Origin: CAXXOK01 sp964640955
Lineage (GTDB): Bacteria; Bacillota; Clostridia; Christensenellales; Aristaeellaceae
Direction: 5' to 3'
NCBI GenBank assembly: GCA_964640955.1
Contig: CAZXJI010000005.1
Span: 62,001-126,000, forward strand
Length of the DNA stretch: 64,000 bases
Every line of letters starts with the position of its first letter. Position 1 is the stretch's first letter. Positions 7,467 through 16,470 of this stretch are shown here, piece by piece. The notes beneath the pieces were generated by a model that was given only the letters and a program-made list of their open reading frames with translations, made no database searches and had not been told where the DNA came from. Made by a program: the position numbers and the translations under genes.

Positions 7467-9519
7467 GGTCGTCCCTCGCTTTCAGGGTGTCGCTCAATTC
7501 GGTGAAGCTGTCCTCGCGGCTGAAGTTGGCGTTCTGGCTGATGTATTCGCGCCGCGGCTCCACCTTGTCGCCCATGAGGACGGTCACGCGCTTTTCCACC
7601 AGCGCCGCGTCCTCGATGGTGACCTGCAACAGCTTGCGCGCCTCGGGGTCCATGGTGGTGGCCCAGAGCTGCTCCGGGTTCATCTCGCCCAGGCCCTTAT
7701 AGCGCTGGATGGTGTAGTTCTTGATGCCCCGCGTCAGGGCTTTGAGCTCCGCGTCGTCGTAGACGTATTCCACCTTATTGCCGCGGGCCACGCGGTACAG
7801 CGGCGGCATGCCGATGTACACGTGCCCCTCGGTGATCAGCTCGCGCATGTAGCGATAGAAGAACGTGAGGAGGATCGCGCGGATGTGCGCCCCGTCCTGA
7901 TCGGCGTCGCTTAGAATGATCACCTTGTGGTACTTGAGGCCCTTGAGGCTGAAGCTCTCGTCGATGTTGGTGCCCAGCGCCGTGATGATGGAGCGGAACT
8001 CCTCGTTGGACAGCACCTGATCCAGCCGCTTCTTTTCGGCGTTTAAGGGCTTGCCCCGAAGCGGCAGTATGGCCTGAAAGCGCCGGTCGCGCCCCTGCTT
8101 GGCGCTGCCGCCCGCGCTGTCCCCCTCGACGATGAACAGCTCGTTCTTTTCCGGCGTGCGCCCCGTGCAGCTGGAAAGCTTGCCCACCAGCGGCGCCGCT
8201 TCCAGCGCCGACTTGGTGCGCGCCACGTCCCGCGCCTTGCGGGCCGCCTCGCGCACGTGCGCCGCGCGCACGGCCTTCTCGACCAGCTGCTGGGCCAGCT
8301 CCTGATGCTTGAGGTCTTCGAAATAGGCGGTCAGCTGCTGGGTGACGATCGCCTCCACGGCGGGCCGTACCTCGGTGTTGCCCAGCTTGCCCTTGGTCTG
8401 CCCCTCGAACTGCGGGTTTTTGACCATGGCGAGCATGACCGCCGTCATGCCCTCGCGGAAATCGTCGCCGCCCAGGTTGTTGTCCTTGTCCTTAAGCGCG
8501 CCCAGTCGGCGGGCAAAATCGTTCATGACGCGGGTGTAGGCGGCGCGGAAGCCCGTTTCGTGCGTGCCGCCCTCGCCGGTGGGGATGTTGTTGACGTAGG
8601 AAAACACGTTTTCGGTGTAGCTGTCGGTGTACTGGATAGCGATGGAGAACAGGATGTCGTCGCGCGCGCCTTCCAGGTAGATCGGCTCGTCGAACAGGGG
8701 AGTCTTGTCGGCGTCCAGATACTTCACGTAGTCCACGATGCCCCCGTCGAAGCGGAACGTCTGCGTTCCGGCGTGGGTGTGCTCCGGCGCGGCCTGCCCG
8801 GAGGAGACATCCTCGTCGCTTTCGTCCAGCTCGTCGGAGGCGTCCGCCACGGTCTGAACGGGCGCGTTTTCCCGCTCGTCGGTGAAGGTGATGGACACGC
8901 CGCGGTTCAAGTAGGCAAGCTCACGCAGACGCCGCGCCACGGCCTCGCCGTTGAACACCGTGGTCTCGAACACCTTGTCGTCCGGCAGGAAGCGCACCAG
9001 CGTTCCGCGCTTGCGCGTGTTGCCCACCGTGACGAGGGGCCCTACGGGCCGCCCCGCGACGACCTTCTTTTGATCCGGGTCGAAGCGGCTTTCAAAGCGC
9101 ATCTGGTAATGGCGGAAGTCGCGGAACACGTCCACCGTCATCCAGGCGGAAAGCGCGTTGACCACGCTGCCGCCCACGCCGTGCAAACCGCCGGAATAGC
9201 GGTAGTTTTCGTTGTTGAACTTGCCGCCCGCGTGCAGCCGGGTGTAGATCACTTCCACGCCGGACAGCTTGAGAGTGGGGTGCTCGTCCACGGGCACGCC
9301 GCGGCCGTCGTCCCAGACGCTCGCGGAGCCGTCCTTGTGCAGCGTCACGCGGATGTCGTGGGCAAAGCCGCCCATGGCTTCGTCCACGGCGTTGTCGACG
9401 ATCTCCCACAGCATGTGGTGCAGCCCGCGCGAGCCGGTGGAGCCGATGTACATGCCCGGACGCATGCGCACCGCGTCCAGCCCTTCCAGCACCTGTATGT
9501 TCTGCGCCCCGTAGGTCAA
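7459..9519 (-). CDS. type II DNA topoisomerase subunit B (GyrB/ParE-like)
   Basis: This is the ATPase subunit partnered with the overlapping downstream A subunit. The 686-residue protein has the N-terminal GHKL ATPase (EGLDAVRMRPGMYIG, Glu39 and Asn43 in WEIVDNAVDEA), the transducer domain, and a Toprim domain with EGDSAGGSAKQGRDR and DADQDGAHI. An acidic, low-complexity insert at about residues 219-251 (rich in Asp, Glu and Ser) separates the ATPase from the transducer and is the main oddity. The start is a TTG at 9519 with GGAGAG 6 bases upstream, giving MTYGAQNIQVLEGLDAVR. A promoter (TTGTGA-18-TATACT) lies upstream. The gene order B then A on one transcript is standard. Confidence 0.95.
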   Translation of the reverse strand: MTYGAQNIQVLEGLDAVRMRPGMYIGSTGSRGLHHMLWEIVDNAVDEAMGGFAHDIRVTLHKDGSASVWDDGRGVPVDEHPTLKLSGVEVIYTRLHAGGKFNNENYRYSGGLHGVGGSVVNALSAWMTVDVFRDFRHYQMRFESRFDPDQKKVVAGRPVGPLVTVGNTRKRGTLVRFLPDDKVFETTVFNGEAVARRLRELAYLNRGVSITFTDERENAPVQTVADASDELDESDEDVSSGQAAPEHTHAGTQTFRFDGGIVDYVKYLDADKTPLFDEPIYLEGARDDILFSIAIQYTDSYTENVFSYVNNIPTGEGGTHETGFRAAYTRVMNDFARRLGALKDKDNNLGGDDFREGMTAVMLAMVKNPQFEGQTKGKLGNTEVRPAVEAIVTQQLTAYFEDLKHQELAQQLVEKAVRAAHVREAARKARDVARTKSALEAAPLVGKLSSCTGRTPEKNELFIVEGDSAGGSAKQGRDRRFQAILPLRGKPLNAEKKRLDQVLSNEEFRSIITALGTNIDESFSLKGLKYHKVIILSDADQDGAHIRAILLTFFYRYMRELITEGHVYIGMPPLYRVARGNKVEYVYDDAELKALTRGIKNYTIQRYKGLGEMNPEQLWATTMDPEARKLLQVTIEDAALVEKRVTVLMGDKVEPRREYISQNANFSREDSFTELSDTLKARDDRA

Positions 9520-9564
9520 ACGAATCTCTCCTTATCGCAAAAACAAAAAATGTTCGGTCACGAA

Positions 9565-9594
9565 AGTATAGCATATTTCAAAGCCGTCTCACAA
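9565..9594 (-). promoter_or_regulatory. promoter of the topoisomerase operon
   Basis: On the minus strand, TTGTGA (9594-9589) and TATACT (9570-9565) are separated by 18 bases and sit about 45 bases before the TTG start. Confidence 0.65.
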
Positions 9595-9625
9595 GCAAGC
9601 GGTTTTTTTGCCCGGCTCCGCCCGC

Positions 9626-9655
9626 TTGCCGTCTCCCGTGCCGCCGTGGTATACT
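9626..9655 (+). promoter_or_regulatory. promoter of the 9719 membrane protein gene
   Basis: TTGCCG (9626-9631) and TATACT (9650-9655) are separated by 18 bases, divergent from the topoisomerase promoter. Confidence 0.6.
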
Positions 9656-9718
9656 GGTACGGTTCGCCGTAGGAGCGAAACCTTGACGGGTAGCCCGTTC
9701 GCGGGCGGGGAGGGCGGT

Positions 9719-10951
9719 ATGACGAAACGCAGGCATTGGAGCCAGTGGCTGGTGACGGCGCTGGCGCTGGGGGGCTCCTTCCTCCTGTTTTACGCGCTCG
9801 TTCAGCGGCCCGCCAGCGACCTGAGCATTCATGCCGCATGGGCGTCCGAGGGGAACTTCGCCGATCCGACGTCCTTCGTGCACCACGCCGCGCACCCGTT
9901 GTGGCATATGATGGTGGCCGCGCTGATGCTGCTGGGCCCGTCGCTCAACGTGAGCGCGGCGCTGATCACGGCGCTGTGGAAGGCGGCGGAGGTCTGGCTT
10001 ATGATCGAGCTGGCGTCACGGCTCACGGGGGAGCGCGGCTGGCTCGTGGCGCTTTGCGGGCTCGTCGGCGGCGTGGTGTCCGCGATTCTCGTGCCGGGCG
10101 TCAACCCGACGGTGTACGTGGGCGCGGGCTCGCCCAACCCCTGGCACAGCCCCACGCAGATCGCCGCGCTGGCGATGATGCTTTTGTGCGTGCCCAGGAC
10201 CGCCGCGATCGTTACGGACTTCAAGCGCCGCCTGCCCGCGGAGGGGGAGAAGGCCAACGTGCCCCCGCGCGAGGCCATCACGCTTTCGGTGCTGCTGGCG
10301 GTGAGCCTGCTGGCCAAGCCCACCTTCCTGCAGGCGTTCCTGCCCGCGGCGTGCCTGTATTTTCTGGTTCTGTGGATCCGCAGGCCCCGCAACTCCCCGT
10401 TTTTTCTGCGCATGATGCTGGTGGCCGCGCCGGCGGTCGTGCTGATGATCCTGCAGTTTCTGTACTATTTTCTGCTGTTCCCCGATACGCAGGGCAGCAT
10501 GACGCTGATGGTCACCTGGCAGAAGACCGGCGAGGTGGCGCTCAAGGCCGTCCTCCTGCGCGCCTTCCCGCTGTTCGCGCTTTTCGCCTTCGTGCCGCGG
10601 GAAACGCGGCGCACGCCCCTGTACCGGCTGTCGCTGCTCATGGACGCGATGAGCGTACTGGAACTGCTGCTGTTCTCGGAAACGGGCCGCCGCGCCTCCG
10701 ACGGCAATTTCGGCTGGGCGATGATGGGCTCGGCGCTGATGCTGTGGGCGCTCACCCTGCCCGCCTACCTGCGCGCCGCGCGGGGATGGCTTATCCGGCG
10801 GCGGGCGGCCGCGCAGGGCAGGCCCTACCTGGAGGAGGAGCCCCGCGCCGAAGCGGTGCCGCTGGGCGTGGGCGGCGGGCTGCTAATGTGGCACTTGGCC
10901 GCCGGCATCTATTACATCGTCTATCTGGCTACGACGTTAAACGCGCTGTAG
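9719..10951 (+). CDS. polytopic membrane protein of unknown function
   Basis: I do not recognise the family. The 410-residue protein is very hydrophobic with roughly ten membrane segments, beginning with a basic tail and a first helix at about residues 9-28 (WLVTALALGGSFLLFYALV). A conserved-looking polar loop with HAAHPLWHMM near residue 55 and GSPNPWHSPTQ near residue 138 lies between helices. That arrangement, polar His/Trp loops facing outside among many helices, resembles polyprenol-dependent GT-C glycosyltransferases, but no catalytic motif can be assigned. The start at 9719 is preceded by GGGGAGGGC at good distance; the frame is open further upstream but without a better site. It stands alone between divergent and convergent neighbours with its own promoter and terminator. 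Confidence 0.8.
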   Translation: MTKRRHWSQWLVTALALGGSFLLFYALVQRPASDLSIHAAWASEGNFADPTSFVHHAAHPLWHMMVAALMLLGPSLNVSAALITALWKAAEVWLMIELASRLTGERGWLVALCGLVGGVVSAILVPGVNPTVYVGAGSPNPWHSPTQIAALAMMLLCVPRTAAIVTDFKRRLPAEGEKANVPPREAITLSVLLAVSLLAKPTFLQAFLPAACLYFLVLWIRRPRNSPFFLRMMLVAAPAVVLMILQFLYYFLLFPDTQGSMTLMVTWQKTGEVALKAVLLRAFPLFALFAFVPRETRRTPLYRLSLLMDAMSVLELLLFSETGRRASDGNFGWAMMGSALMLWALTLPAYLRAARGWLIRRRAAAQGRPYLEEEPRAEAVPLGVGGGLLMWHLAAGIYYIVYLATTLNAL

Positions 10952-10962
10952 CGTCCCGAAAC

Positions 10963-11007
10963 GCAAAAGAACCTGTACCGCCCTTTTTGCGGTACAGGTT
11001 CTTTTGC
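10963..11007. terminator. bidirectional terminator
   Basis: A long stem GAACCTGTACCGC / GCGGTACAGGTTC is flanked by GCAAAA and TTTTGC, so it serves both the membrane protein gene and the convergent ABC permease. Confidence 0.88.
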
Positions 11008-11018
11008 ATATCCGGCGA

Positions 11019-12989
11019 TCAGAACTTGACGAGGTTGTAGTAGGTGCGCGCCGTGCGCAGGTAGAACAGCCCGTACAGGGCCGCGATGCCCAGCGCCGAG
11101 AGGAACGTGTTGGCCGCGATGTAGGGCACGTCCGACAAGCCGAAGATGCGCAGCATCTGGATCATCATGTGCAGGGAACCGGCCACGTGGCATACCGCCA
11201 CCAGCAGCGGCAGGAAGAACACCAGCATGATCTGCCTGCGCACCGTGCCCTTCACTTCCTCCGGGCTCATGCCCACCTGCTGGAGGATGATGAACCGGTC
11301 GTGATCCTGTATTCCTTCGCTGATTTGCTTGAAATAGAGGATCATCGCCGTGCCCATCAGGAAGATCAGCCCCAGAAAGACGCCCACGAACAGGAAGCCG
11401 CCGTAGAGCGCGTACCATTCGTCGTGAATTTCGGCCTTGTCGACGTAGCTGTAGCCGCCGGCTTCCGACAGGCTGCCCTTCAGCTGCGCGCGGTACGCCG
11501 AAAGCTGCTGCTGTGTTCCTTCCGTGTTCCATTGCAGTACGTAGATTAGCGTCGGGTCGTCCTCGCCGCACGCGGCTGCGACGGCCTCGGCGGCCGCGTC
11601 GTCCGTTACGACCAGGCAGGTGTTGATCAGCGACATGCCGTCGATGCCGGAAACCGGCACCGGCAGGGAGGCGATGCGGCGCAGGGTGTAGGCCGTGCCG
11701 CCGATCGCAAGCGTGTCGGCCATGGTTTTGGCCGTGGTGCAGCAGGCGATTTCCCCGGGGCCGAGGTTCAGCTCCTCGCCCTCCAGCGCGGCGTACTGGG
11801 CCTGCGTCAGCAACGTCAGGCTGTGCCGGTAGGTGTAGTCGCCCATCGTTACGTTCCGCAGGGACGCGGCGGGGGTCAGCACGCCGTCGCGGATGAACGC
11901 TTCGGTCTCGTAGCACCGGAAGGCGCTCTCGTTAACCAGGGTGACGCCCGTGTCGGCCGCCAGCTGGGCGTTGGCCGCCTCGAGCTGCGTCTGCTCGTCG
12001 GCGCTGCCCGCGGTGACGCGCAGGTCGAGGGGGGCGACGGCGTTGATGGCTTTTTCCGTTCCGTTGTAGAGCGCGGCGGTCGTGCCCAGGGTGACCATGG
12101 CCATCGTGCACAGGATGGCGATGCTCGCCAGCCCCGCGGCATTCTGCTTCATGCGGTACAACAGCCCCGACACCGTTACGAAGTGCTCGGCGCGGTAGTA
12201 ATAGCGCTTGCGGCGCTTGAGCAGTTTGAGCACCGCGATGCTCCCGGACATGAACAGCAGATACGTGCCCGCGATGACCAGCACCACCGCCACGAAGAAA
12301 AGCGCCAGCGCCGAAAGCGGATTGGACACGCTCTGGGCGATCCAGTACCCGGCGCCCGTGGTCGCGATGCCCAGCACGGCCGGCAACCACCGGGCCCTGG
12401 GCTCCCGCTCGCCCACCTGCCCGCCGCGCAGCAGCTCCGCGGGGCTTACGGCGCGCACCTGCCAGATATCGTAGAGAATCAACAGCAGAAACAGCGCCGC
12501 GAACAGAATCAGGGTCGTCGTCAGCGCCGAAAGGTTGACCGTCCCCACCAGGGGGACGTCCACCTGCATCATCAGCCGGATGAGCAGGAACAGCAGCCGC
12601 GTCAGCAGCACGCCCAGTCCCAGCCCGGCGAGCATGGAAAGCAGCCAGGTCAGGCTCAGCTCGTGCGTCAGCACCCGGGCGACGTGCCTTTTCTCCATGC
12701 CGAGAACCGCGTACAGCGCCATCTCCTTTTTGCGCCGCTTGATGAGGAAGCTGTTGGCGTAGAAAAGAAAGACGGCCGCGAACAGCCCCACCACCACCGC
12801 GCCGAATTCGAGCACCGCCAGGAACTGCACCCCGCCGGATACTTTGCTCATGCCGGGGTTGAAGCAGATCGTCAGAAAGCTGTACACCGTGTAGGTCAGC
12901 AGCACCGAGGCGAACAGGAAAGGCAGGTAGGTGCGGCGGTTGCTGCGCAGGTTGGTCAGCGCCAGGCGCAGGTACGTCAGTCTACTCAT
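11019..12989 (-). CDS. BceB-like ABC transporter permease (FtsX/MacB fold)
   Basis: The protein is predicted to be the membrane part of a BceAB-type transporter that detoxifies and senses cell-wall-targeting antimicrobial peptides. At 656 residues it has the family length. It has an N-terminal helix after MSRLTYLRLALTNLRSNRR, two FtsX-like four-helix bundles, and a large extracellular domain of about 200 residues (about 315-520) between helices 7 and 8, the hallmark of BceB proteins. It overlaps the upstream ATPase gene by 8 bases and is last in the order regulator, kinase, ATPase, permease. It is convergent with the preceding membrane protein gene. Which peptide it handles is not visible. 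Confidence 0.9.
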   Translation of the reverse strand: MSRLTYLRLALTNLRSNRRTYLPFLFASVLLTYTVYSFLTICFNPGMSKVSGGVQFLAVLEFGAVVVGLFAAVFLFYANSFLIKRRKKEMALYAVLGMEKRHVARVLTHELSLTWLLSMLAGLGLGVLLTRLLFLLIRLMMQVDVPLVGTVNLSALTTTLILFAALFLLLILYDIWQVRAVSPAELLRGGQVGEREPRARWLPAVLGIATTGAGYWIAQSVSNPLSALALFFVAVVLVIAGTYLLFMSGSIAVLKLLKRRKRYYYRAEHFVTVSGLLYRMKQNAAGLASIAILCTMAMVTLGTTAALYNGTEKAINAVAPLDLRVTAGSADEQTQLEAANAQLAADTGVTLVNESAFRCYETEAFIRDGVLTPAASLRNVTMGDYTYRHSLTLLTQAQYAALEGEELNLGPGEIACCTTAKTMADTLAIGGTAYTLRRIASLPVPVSGIDGMSLINTCLVVTDDAAAEAVAAACGEDDPTLIYVLQWNTEGTQQQLSAYRAQLKGSLSEAGGYSYVDKAEIHDEWYALYGGFLFVGVFLGLIFLMGTAMILYFKQISEGIQDHDRFIILQQVGMSPEEVKGTVRRQIMLVFFLPLLVAVCHVAGSLHMMIQMLRIFGLSDVPYIAANTFLSALGIAALYGLFYLRTARTYYNLVKF

Positions 12990-13749
12990 CGGGGTTCCCC
13001 CCGTCGGTCAGCGCCGTGAGCGCCGCGATAATCTTGCGGCGGAAAGCCTCGCGCGACGCGTCGCCCGCGTAGAGCTGGTTTTGCACTTCCCCGTCCTTGA
13101 TGAACAGCACCCGGGAGGCGTAGCCGGCGGCCTGCGCGCTGTGGGTGACCATCACCACCGTCTGTCCGGCCTGATGAATGTCCGTGAACATCTGCATCAG
13201 CCGCGCGGAAGCCTTGCTATCCAGCGCGCCGGTCGGCTCGTCGGCCAGCAGCAGACGGGGGTTGGTGATCAGCGCGCGCGCCACAGCGGCGCGCTGCTTC
13301 TGCCCGCCGGAAATCTCGTAGGGGAACTTGGTTTCCAGCCCGCTCAGGCCCAGGTGGGCGACCAGCGGCGTAAGCCGTGCCTCCATTTCGGCCAGCGGAC
13401 GGTTTTGCAGCACCAGCGGCAGCAGGATATTGTCCCGGACGGAGAAGGTGTCCAGAAGGTTAAAATCCTGAAAGACGAAACCCAGGTTATCGCGGCGGAA
13501 GGCGGCCTTCTCGGCTTCCTTCACGTCGGCCATCGGCTTGCCTTCCAGGCGAATCTCGCCGCCCGTGGGTTTATCCAGCGCCGCCAGGAGGTTGAGCAGC
13601 GTGGTTTTGCCGCTGCCGCTTTCGCCCATCACGGCGACGAACTCGCCCTTTTCCACCGTGAAGGTCACGTTGGAAAGGGCCTGCACCCTCTGCGCGCCGA
13701 AGCGCGTGGTATAGACCTTCTGCAGGTTTTTGACTTCCAAAAGCGCCAT
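12982..13749 (-). CDS. BceA-like ABC transporter ATPase
   Basis: This is the nucleotide-binding subunit that powers the adjacent BceB-like permease. The 255-residue protein has a Walker A GESGSGKTT (residues 42-50), a Q-loop in GFVFQDFNLL, the signature SGGQKQR, Walker B LLLADEP and the H-loop in VTHSAQ. All are intact, so it should be active. The ATG at 13749 begins MALLEVKNLQKVY with GAAAGGGAT upstream; the longer open frame upstream has no such match. It lies 131 bases downstream of the kinase gene, and the gap contains no clear terminator. Confidence 0.94.
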   Translation of the reverse strand: MALLEVKNLQKVYTTRFGAQRVQALSNVTFTVEKGEFVAVMGESGSGKTTLLNLLAALDKPTGGEIRLEGKPMADVKEAEKAAFRRDNLGFVFQDFNLLDTFSVRDNILLPLVLQNRPLAEMEARLTPLVAHLGLSGLETKFPYEISGGQKQRAAVARALITNPRLLLADEPTGALDSKASARLMQMFTDIHQAGQTVVMVTHSAQAAGYASRVLFIKDGEVQNQLYAGDASREAFRRKIIAALTALTDGGNPDE

Positions 13750-13880
13750 GTTTTCATCCCTTTCGCGCCTCTTACCGGGCGCAGCCCAAGCATAGCGCGC
13801 CGGCGCGCCGCGTGCCATAGCTGCGGCTTACGCCCGCCTTACCGTTTTGTAAGGTGCGGCGGGCGGAAAAGGGGAAAGGC

Positions 13881-14906
13881 TCAGGAGAAGGATTCAAAGC
13901 GTTCGCGGCGCAGGTCGAAGGTGACGGCCGTGCCCTCGCCCGGGTGAGAGGCGATGGAGACGCGGTGCCCCAGCTTTTCGCAGGCTTCGCGGCACAGGTA
14001 CAGGCCGATGCCGGTGCTCTTTTCCCCGTCGCGTTCCGCGCGGCCAAGCCGGCCGGTGAAGCCGCGGTCGAACACCCGGGGCAGGTCCTCCGCGGGGATG
14101 CCCGCGCCCGTGTCCCGGATGGTCAGCCTCAGAGGCCCGTCCGTCGTCACGGTCACGGTGCCGCCCGGCGGCGTGTACTTGAGCGCGTTGGTCATCACCT
14201 GGGTGACCGCCATGCCCAGCCACTTCGCGTCGGAGAGCGCCTCGCCATCGAAGGGCTCCATGCGCAGCGAAATCTTCCGGTACAAAAAGAGCGGGCGCAG
14301 CTGTTTGACCACGGAACAGCACAGCGGATAGAGCGGTACGGCGGTCAGCACCAGGTCGCCCGTCAGGCTTTGCAGGCGCTGGTAGCTCAGCGCCGCGTCC
14401 GCGTACTGGCCGATCTGGAACACCTCCTGGCGCAGAAGCGCGCGGTCGACGGGATCATCGCTCTGGGCCATCAGGTCCAGCGCGGCGATCGGCGTTTTGA
14501 TTTGGTGCACCCAGAGGGTAAAGTAGTCCAGCCGTTCCCGTTCGGCGGCGGAGGCCGCGGCGGCGTCCCCGTTGCGGGCCTCGCGGTAGGCGTTGGCGAG
14601 CGCCCGGAAGCCCTCCTCCGTGTCGTTTCGGGCCTGCGGCAGCGCGGAGGCGTCCTGCGGCAGGTTGGCGAGCACCTTGTCAAGCGCCCGCCGCCGCCCG
14701 GCGTAACGATACAGCGACACGGCCGCCGCGACGGCGAGGCCCGCGCCGGTAAGCGTAAGCGTGTAACCCAGTTCCATTACCGTGCCCCGCCCCAGCGCGT
14801 TCATGCCGACGAACGCCGCCGGGATCAGCACCGCGCACAGCGCCGCGCCCCGCACGGTGGAAAGCCAGGCGGCGAGAAAGCGCAGAGTTCTGCGCGCGGC
14901 CTTCAT
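13881..14906 (-). CDS. BceS-like sensor histidine kinase
   Basis: The kinase is predicted to signal transport activity of the BceAB-like transporter to the regulator next to it. The 341-residue protein has two close membrane helices (about residues 20-36 and 46-67) with almost no extracellular loop, typical of intramembrane-sensing kinases. A coiled region then leads to the phosphoacceptor His134 in YFTLWVHQIKTPIAAL. The ATPase domain has the N-box (TQVMTNALKYTPPGG), G1 box (DTGAGIP) and G2 box (STGIGLYLC). The ATG overlaps the regulator stop codon (ATGA), so the two are translationally coupled. Confidence 0.92.
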   Translation of the reverse strand: MKAARRTLRFLAAWLSTVRGAALCAVLIPAAFVGMNALGRGTVMELGYTLTLTGAGLAVAAAVSLYRYAGRRRALDKVLANLPQDASALPQARNDTEEGFRALANAYREARNGDAAAASAAERERLDYFTLWVHQIKTPIAALDLMAQSDDPVDRALLRQEVFQIGQYADAALSYQRLQSLTGDLVLTAVPLYPLCCSVVKQLRPLFLYRKISLRMEPFDGEALSDAKWLGMAVTQVMTNALKYTPPGGTVTVTTDGPLRLTIRDTGAGIPAEDLPRVFDRGFTGRLGRAERDGEKSTGIGLYLCREACEKLGHRVSIASHPGEGTAVTFDLRRERFESFS

Positions 14907-15580
14907 GTTTCCTCCACCAGGTAGCCCAACCCCTTGCGCGTGACGATGAAACCGGTCAGGCCGATTTCGTCCAGCTTTTTGCGCAGGCGGGCGACGTTGA
15001 CGGTCAGGGTGTTGTCGTCGATGAAGCAATCGCTGTCCCACAGCCGCTGCATGAGCGTGTCGCGGCCGACCGCCGCGCCCCGGTGCTCCATCAGCGTAAG
15101 CAGTATCCGGCACTCGTTTTTGGTCAGTTCCAGCTTTTTGCCTTCATACAACAGCACGCTCTGCCCCGCGTCCAGCGTCGCCCCGCGGTGCGTAAGCGCG
15201 TTCGCGGCGCCCGGGAAGGCGTACGTGCGGCGCAGGAGCGCGCCGATTTTGGCGATCACCACGTCCATGTCGAAGGGCTTTGCGATGTAGTCGTCCCCGC
15301 CCATGGACATGGCCATGACCATGTCCATGCTGGCCGTATGGGAGGAGATGAACACGATGGGTGCGGTGGAAAAGCGGCGGATGCGCTCGCACCAGTAGTA
15401 GCCGCTGTAACGGGGCAGGGAGACGTCCATCAGTGTAAGCTGCGGCGATGTGCGGCGAAACACGCCCTCCACGTCGCCGATATCGTCGCAGACGAAGGCG
15501 TTGTACCCCCACTTCGTAAGCCCGGCGGTCAGCAGGCGGGCGATGGTCGGATCGTCCTCCACGATCATGACGGTGAACAT
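14903..15580 (-). CDS. BceR-like response regulator (OmpR/PhoB family)
   Basis: This regulator is expected to activate the bce-like operon when phosphorylated by the adjacent kinase. The 225-residue protein has a receiver domain with acidic pocket (IVEDD), phosphoacceptor Asp52 in LTLMDVSLP, Lys in AKPFD, and a C-terminal winged-helix domain containing LTKNECRILLTLMEHRG and RLRKKLDEIG. The start at 15580 is the first methionine with a purine-rich site (GGGGGT) and gives the canonical MFTVMIVEDD. It is the first gene of the four-gene minus-strand unit, divergent from mscL. Confidence 0.94.
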   Translation of the reverse strand: MFTVMIVEDDPTIARLLTAGLTKWGYNAFVCDDIGDVEGVFRRTSPQLTLMDVSLPRYSGYYWCERIRRFSTAPIVFISSHTASMDMVMAMSMGGDDYIAKPFDMDVVIAKIGALLRRTYAFPGAANALTHRGATLDAGQSVLLYEGKKLELTKNECRILLTLMEHRGAAVGRDTLMQRLWDSDCFIDDNTLTVNVARLRKKLDEIGLTGFIVTRKGLGYLVEET

Positions 15581-15619
15581 GCGTTTACCCCCGTTAATGT
15601 TAATACAAGATTCTTTTTC

Positions 15620-15648
15620 ATTATAGCCGCGGATGAATTTTTGCGCAA
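15620..15648 (-). promoter_or_regulatory. promoter of the BceRSAB-like operon
   Basis: On the minus strand, TTGCGC (15648-15643) and a perfect TATAAT (15625-15620) are separated by 17 bases. Confidence 0.75.
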
Positions 15649-15654
15649 CACGAC

Positions 15655-15683
15655 TTGCATGAGGGCGGTTTTTCGGGTACAAT
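15655..15683 (+). promoter_or_regulatory. promoter of mscL
   Basis: TTGCAT (15655-15660) and TACAAT (15678-15683) are separated by 17 bases. The -35 boxes of this and the divergent promoter are only 6 bases apart. Confidence 0.75.
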
Positions 15684-15720
15684 AAAAAAACCGTAAAAGA
15701 TGCATAAAGGAATGATACGG

Positions 15721-16173
15721 ATGAAAAAGTTCTTCCAGGATTTCAAGACGTTCGTCATGCGCGGCAGCATACTCGATCTCGCCGTCGGCGTGATGATCGG
15801 CGGCGCTTTCGGCAGCATCGTAAGCTCGCTGGTCAACGATATCTTCATGCCGGTGATCGGGCTGATTACGGGCGGTTTCAACGTTTCCGGCGCGTTCCTG
15901 GCGCTGGACGGAAACACCTACGCTTCCCAGGAGGCGGCGGCCGCGGCGGGCGTGGGAACGCTCAACTACGGCATGTTCATCCAAAAGGTGATCGATTTTC
16001 TGCTGATGGCGGTGTGCGTGTTCCTCGTGGTGCGTTTCATGGCCAAGCTGATGCCCAAAAAACCGGCCCCGCCGACGCGCAAGTGCCCCTTCTGCCTGCA
16101 GCCCGTCGAGGAAAAGGCGACCCGCTGCCCGCATTGCACCAGCGAACTGCCCGAGGCGGCGAAAGCCGACTGA
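15721..16173 (+). CDS. mscL: large-conductance mechanosensitive channel with C-terminal zinc ribbon
   Basis: MscL opens under membrane tension to release solutes during osmotic downshock. The 150-residue protein has the signature RGSILDLAVGVMIGGAFGSI in helix 1, a periplasm-equivalent loop of about 40 residues, helix 2 (IDFLLMAVCVFLVVRFM) and a cytoplasmic tail. The tail is unusual: instead of the plain helical bundle it ends in CPFC and CPHC pairs (about residues 120-140) that form a zinc-ribbon-like module. The ATG at 15721 is preferred because AAAGGA lies 9 bases upstream; an in-frame ATG at 15700 would sit about 10 bases after the transcription start with no site. Single gene with its own promoter. 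Confidence 0.93.
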   Translation: MKKFFQDFKTFVMRGSILDLAVGVMIGGAFGSIVSSLVNDIFMPVIGLITGGFNVSGAFLALDGNTYASQEAAAAAGVGTLNYGMFIQKVIDFLLMAVCVFLVVRFMAKLMPKKPAPPTRKCPFCLQPVEEKATRCPHCTSELPEAAKAD

Positions 16174-16191
16174 CGCGGCGACAACCGATAA

Positions 16192-16230
16192 CCGCGCGCC
16201 CCGGCGGCCGAATGCCGCCGGGGCGCGCGG
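16192..16230. terminator. 17-base-pair GC-rich hairpin after mscL
   Basis: The arms CCGCGCGCCCCGGCGGC and its exact complement flank a 5-base loop. No T-run follows, so it may be a weak terminator or an RNA-protecting stem. The rest of the 294-base gap before oppB holds only the opp promoter and leader. Confidence 0.55.
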
Positions 16231-16391
16231 CGCTGGATGGGACCGGTGCCCTCCCCGGGGAAACATCGCGCCGCTTTCCATTTGGCATCGCCGGGCGGCC
16301 GGCCCAAAACCGGCGCATTTCCTCCGCCCGGAAGGCGCGCCGGGCCGGAAACGCGAGCCGGTGCGCGGGTCTGAGGCTGCCGGCGGCGGAA

Positions 16392-16420
16392 TTGACATTT
16401 ATCCGGCCCGCGGCTATAAT
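16392..16420 (+). promoter_or_regulatory. consensus promoter of the opp operon
   Basis: A perfect TTGACA (16392-16397) and a perfect TATAAT (16415-16420) are separated by 17 bases, predicting strong expression unless repressed. No dyad is seen next to it. Confidence 0.88.
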
Positions 16421-16470
16421 GAAATGTATTATCTTTACGGATTCCAATTGTTTCCACTGGGAGGATTATG

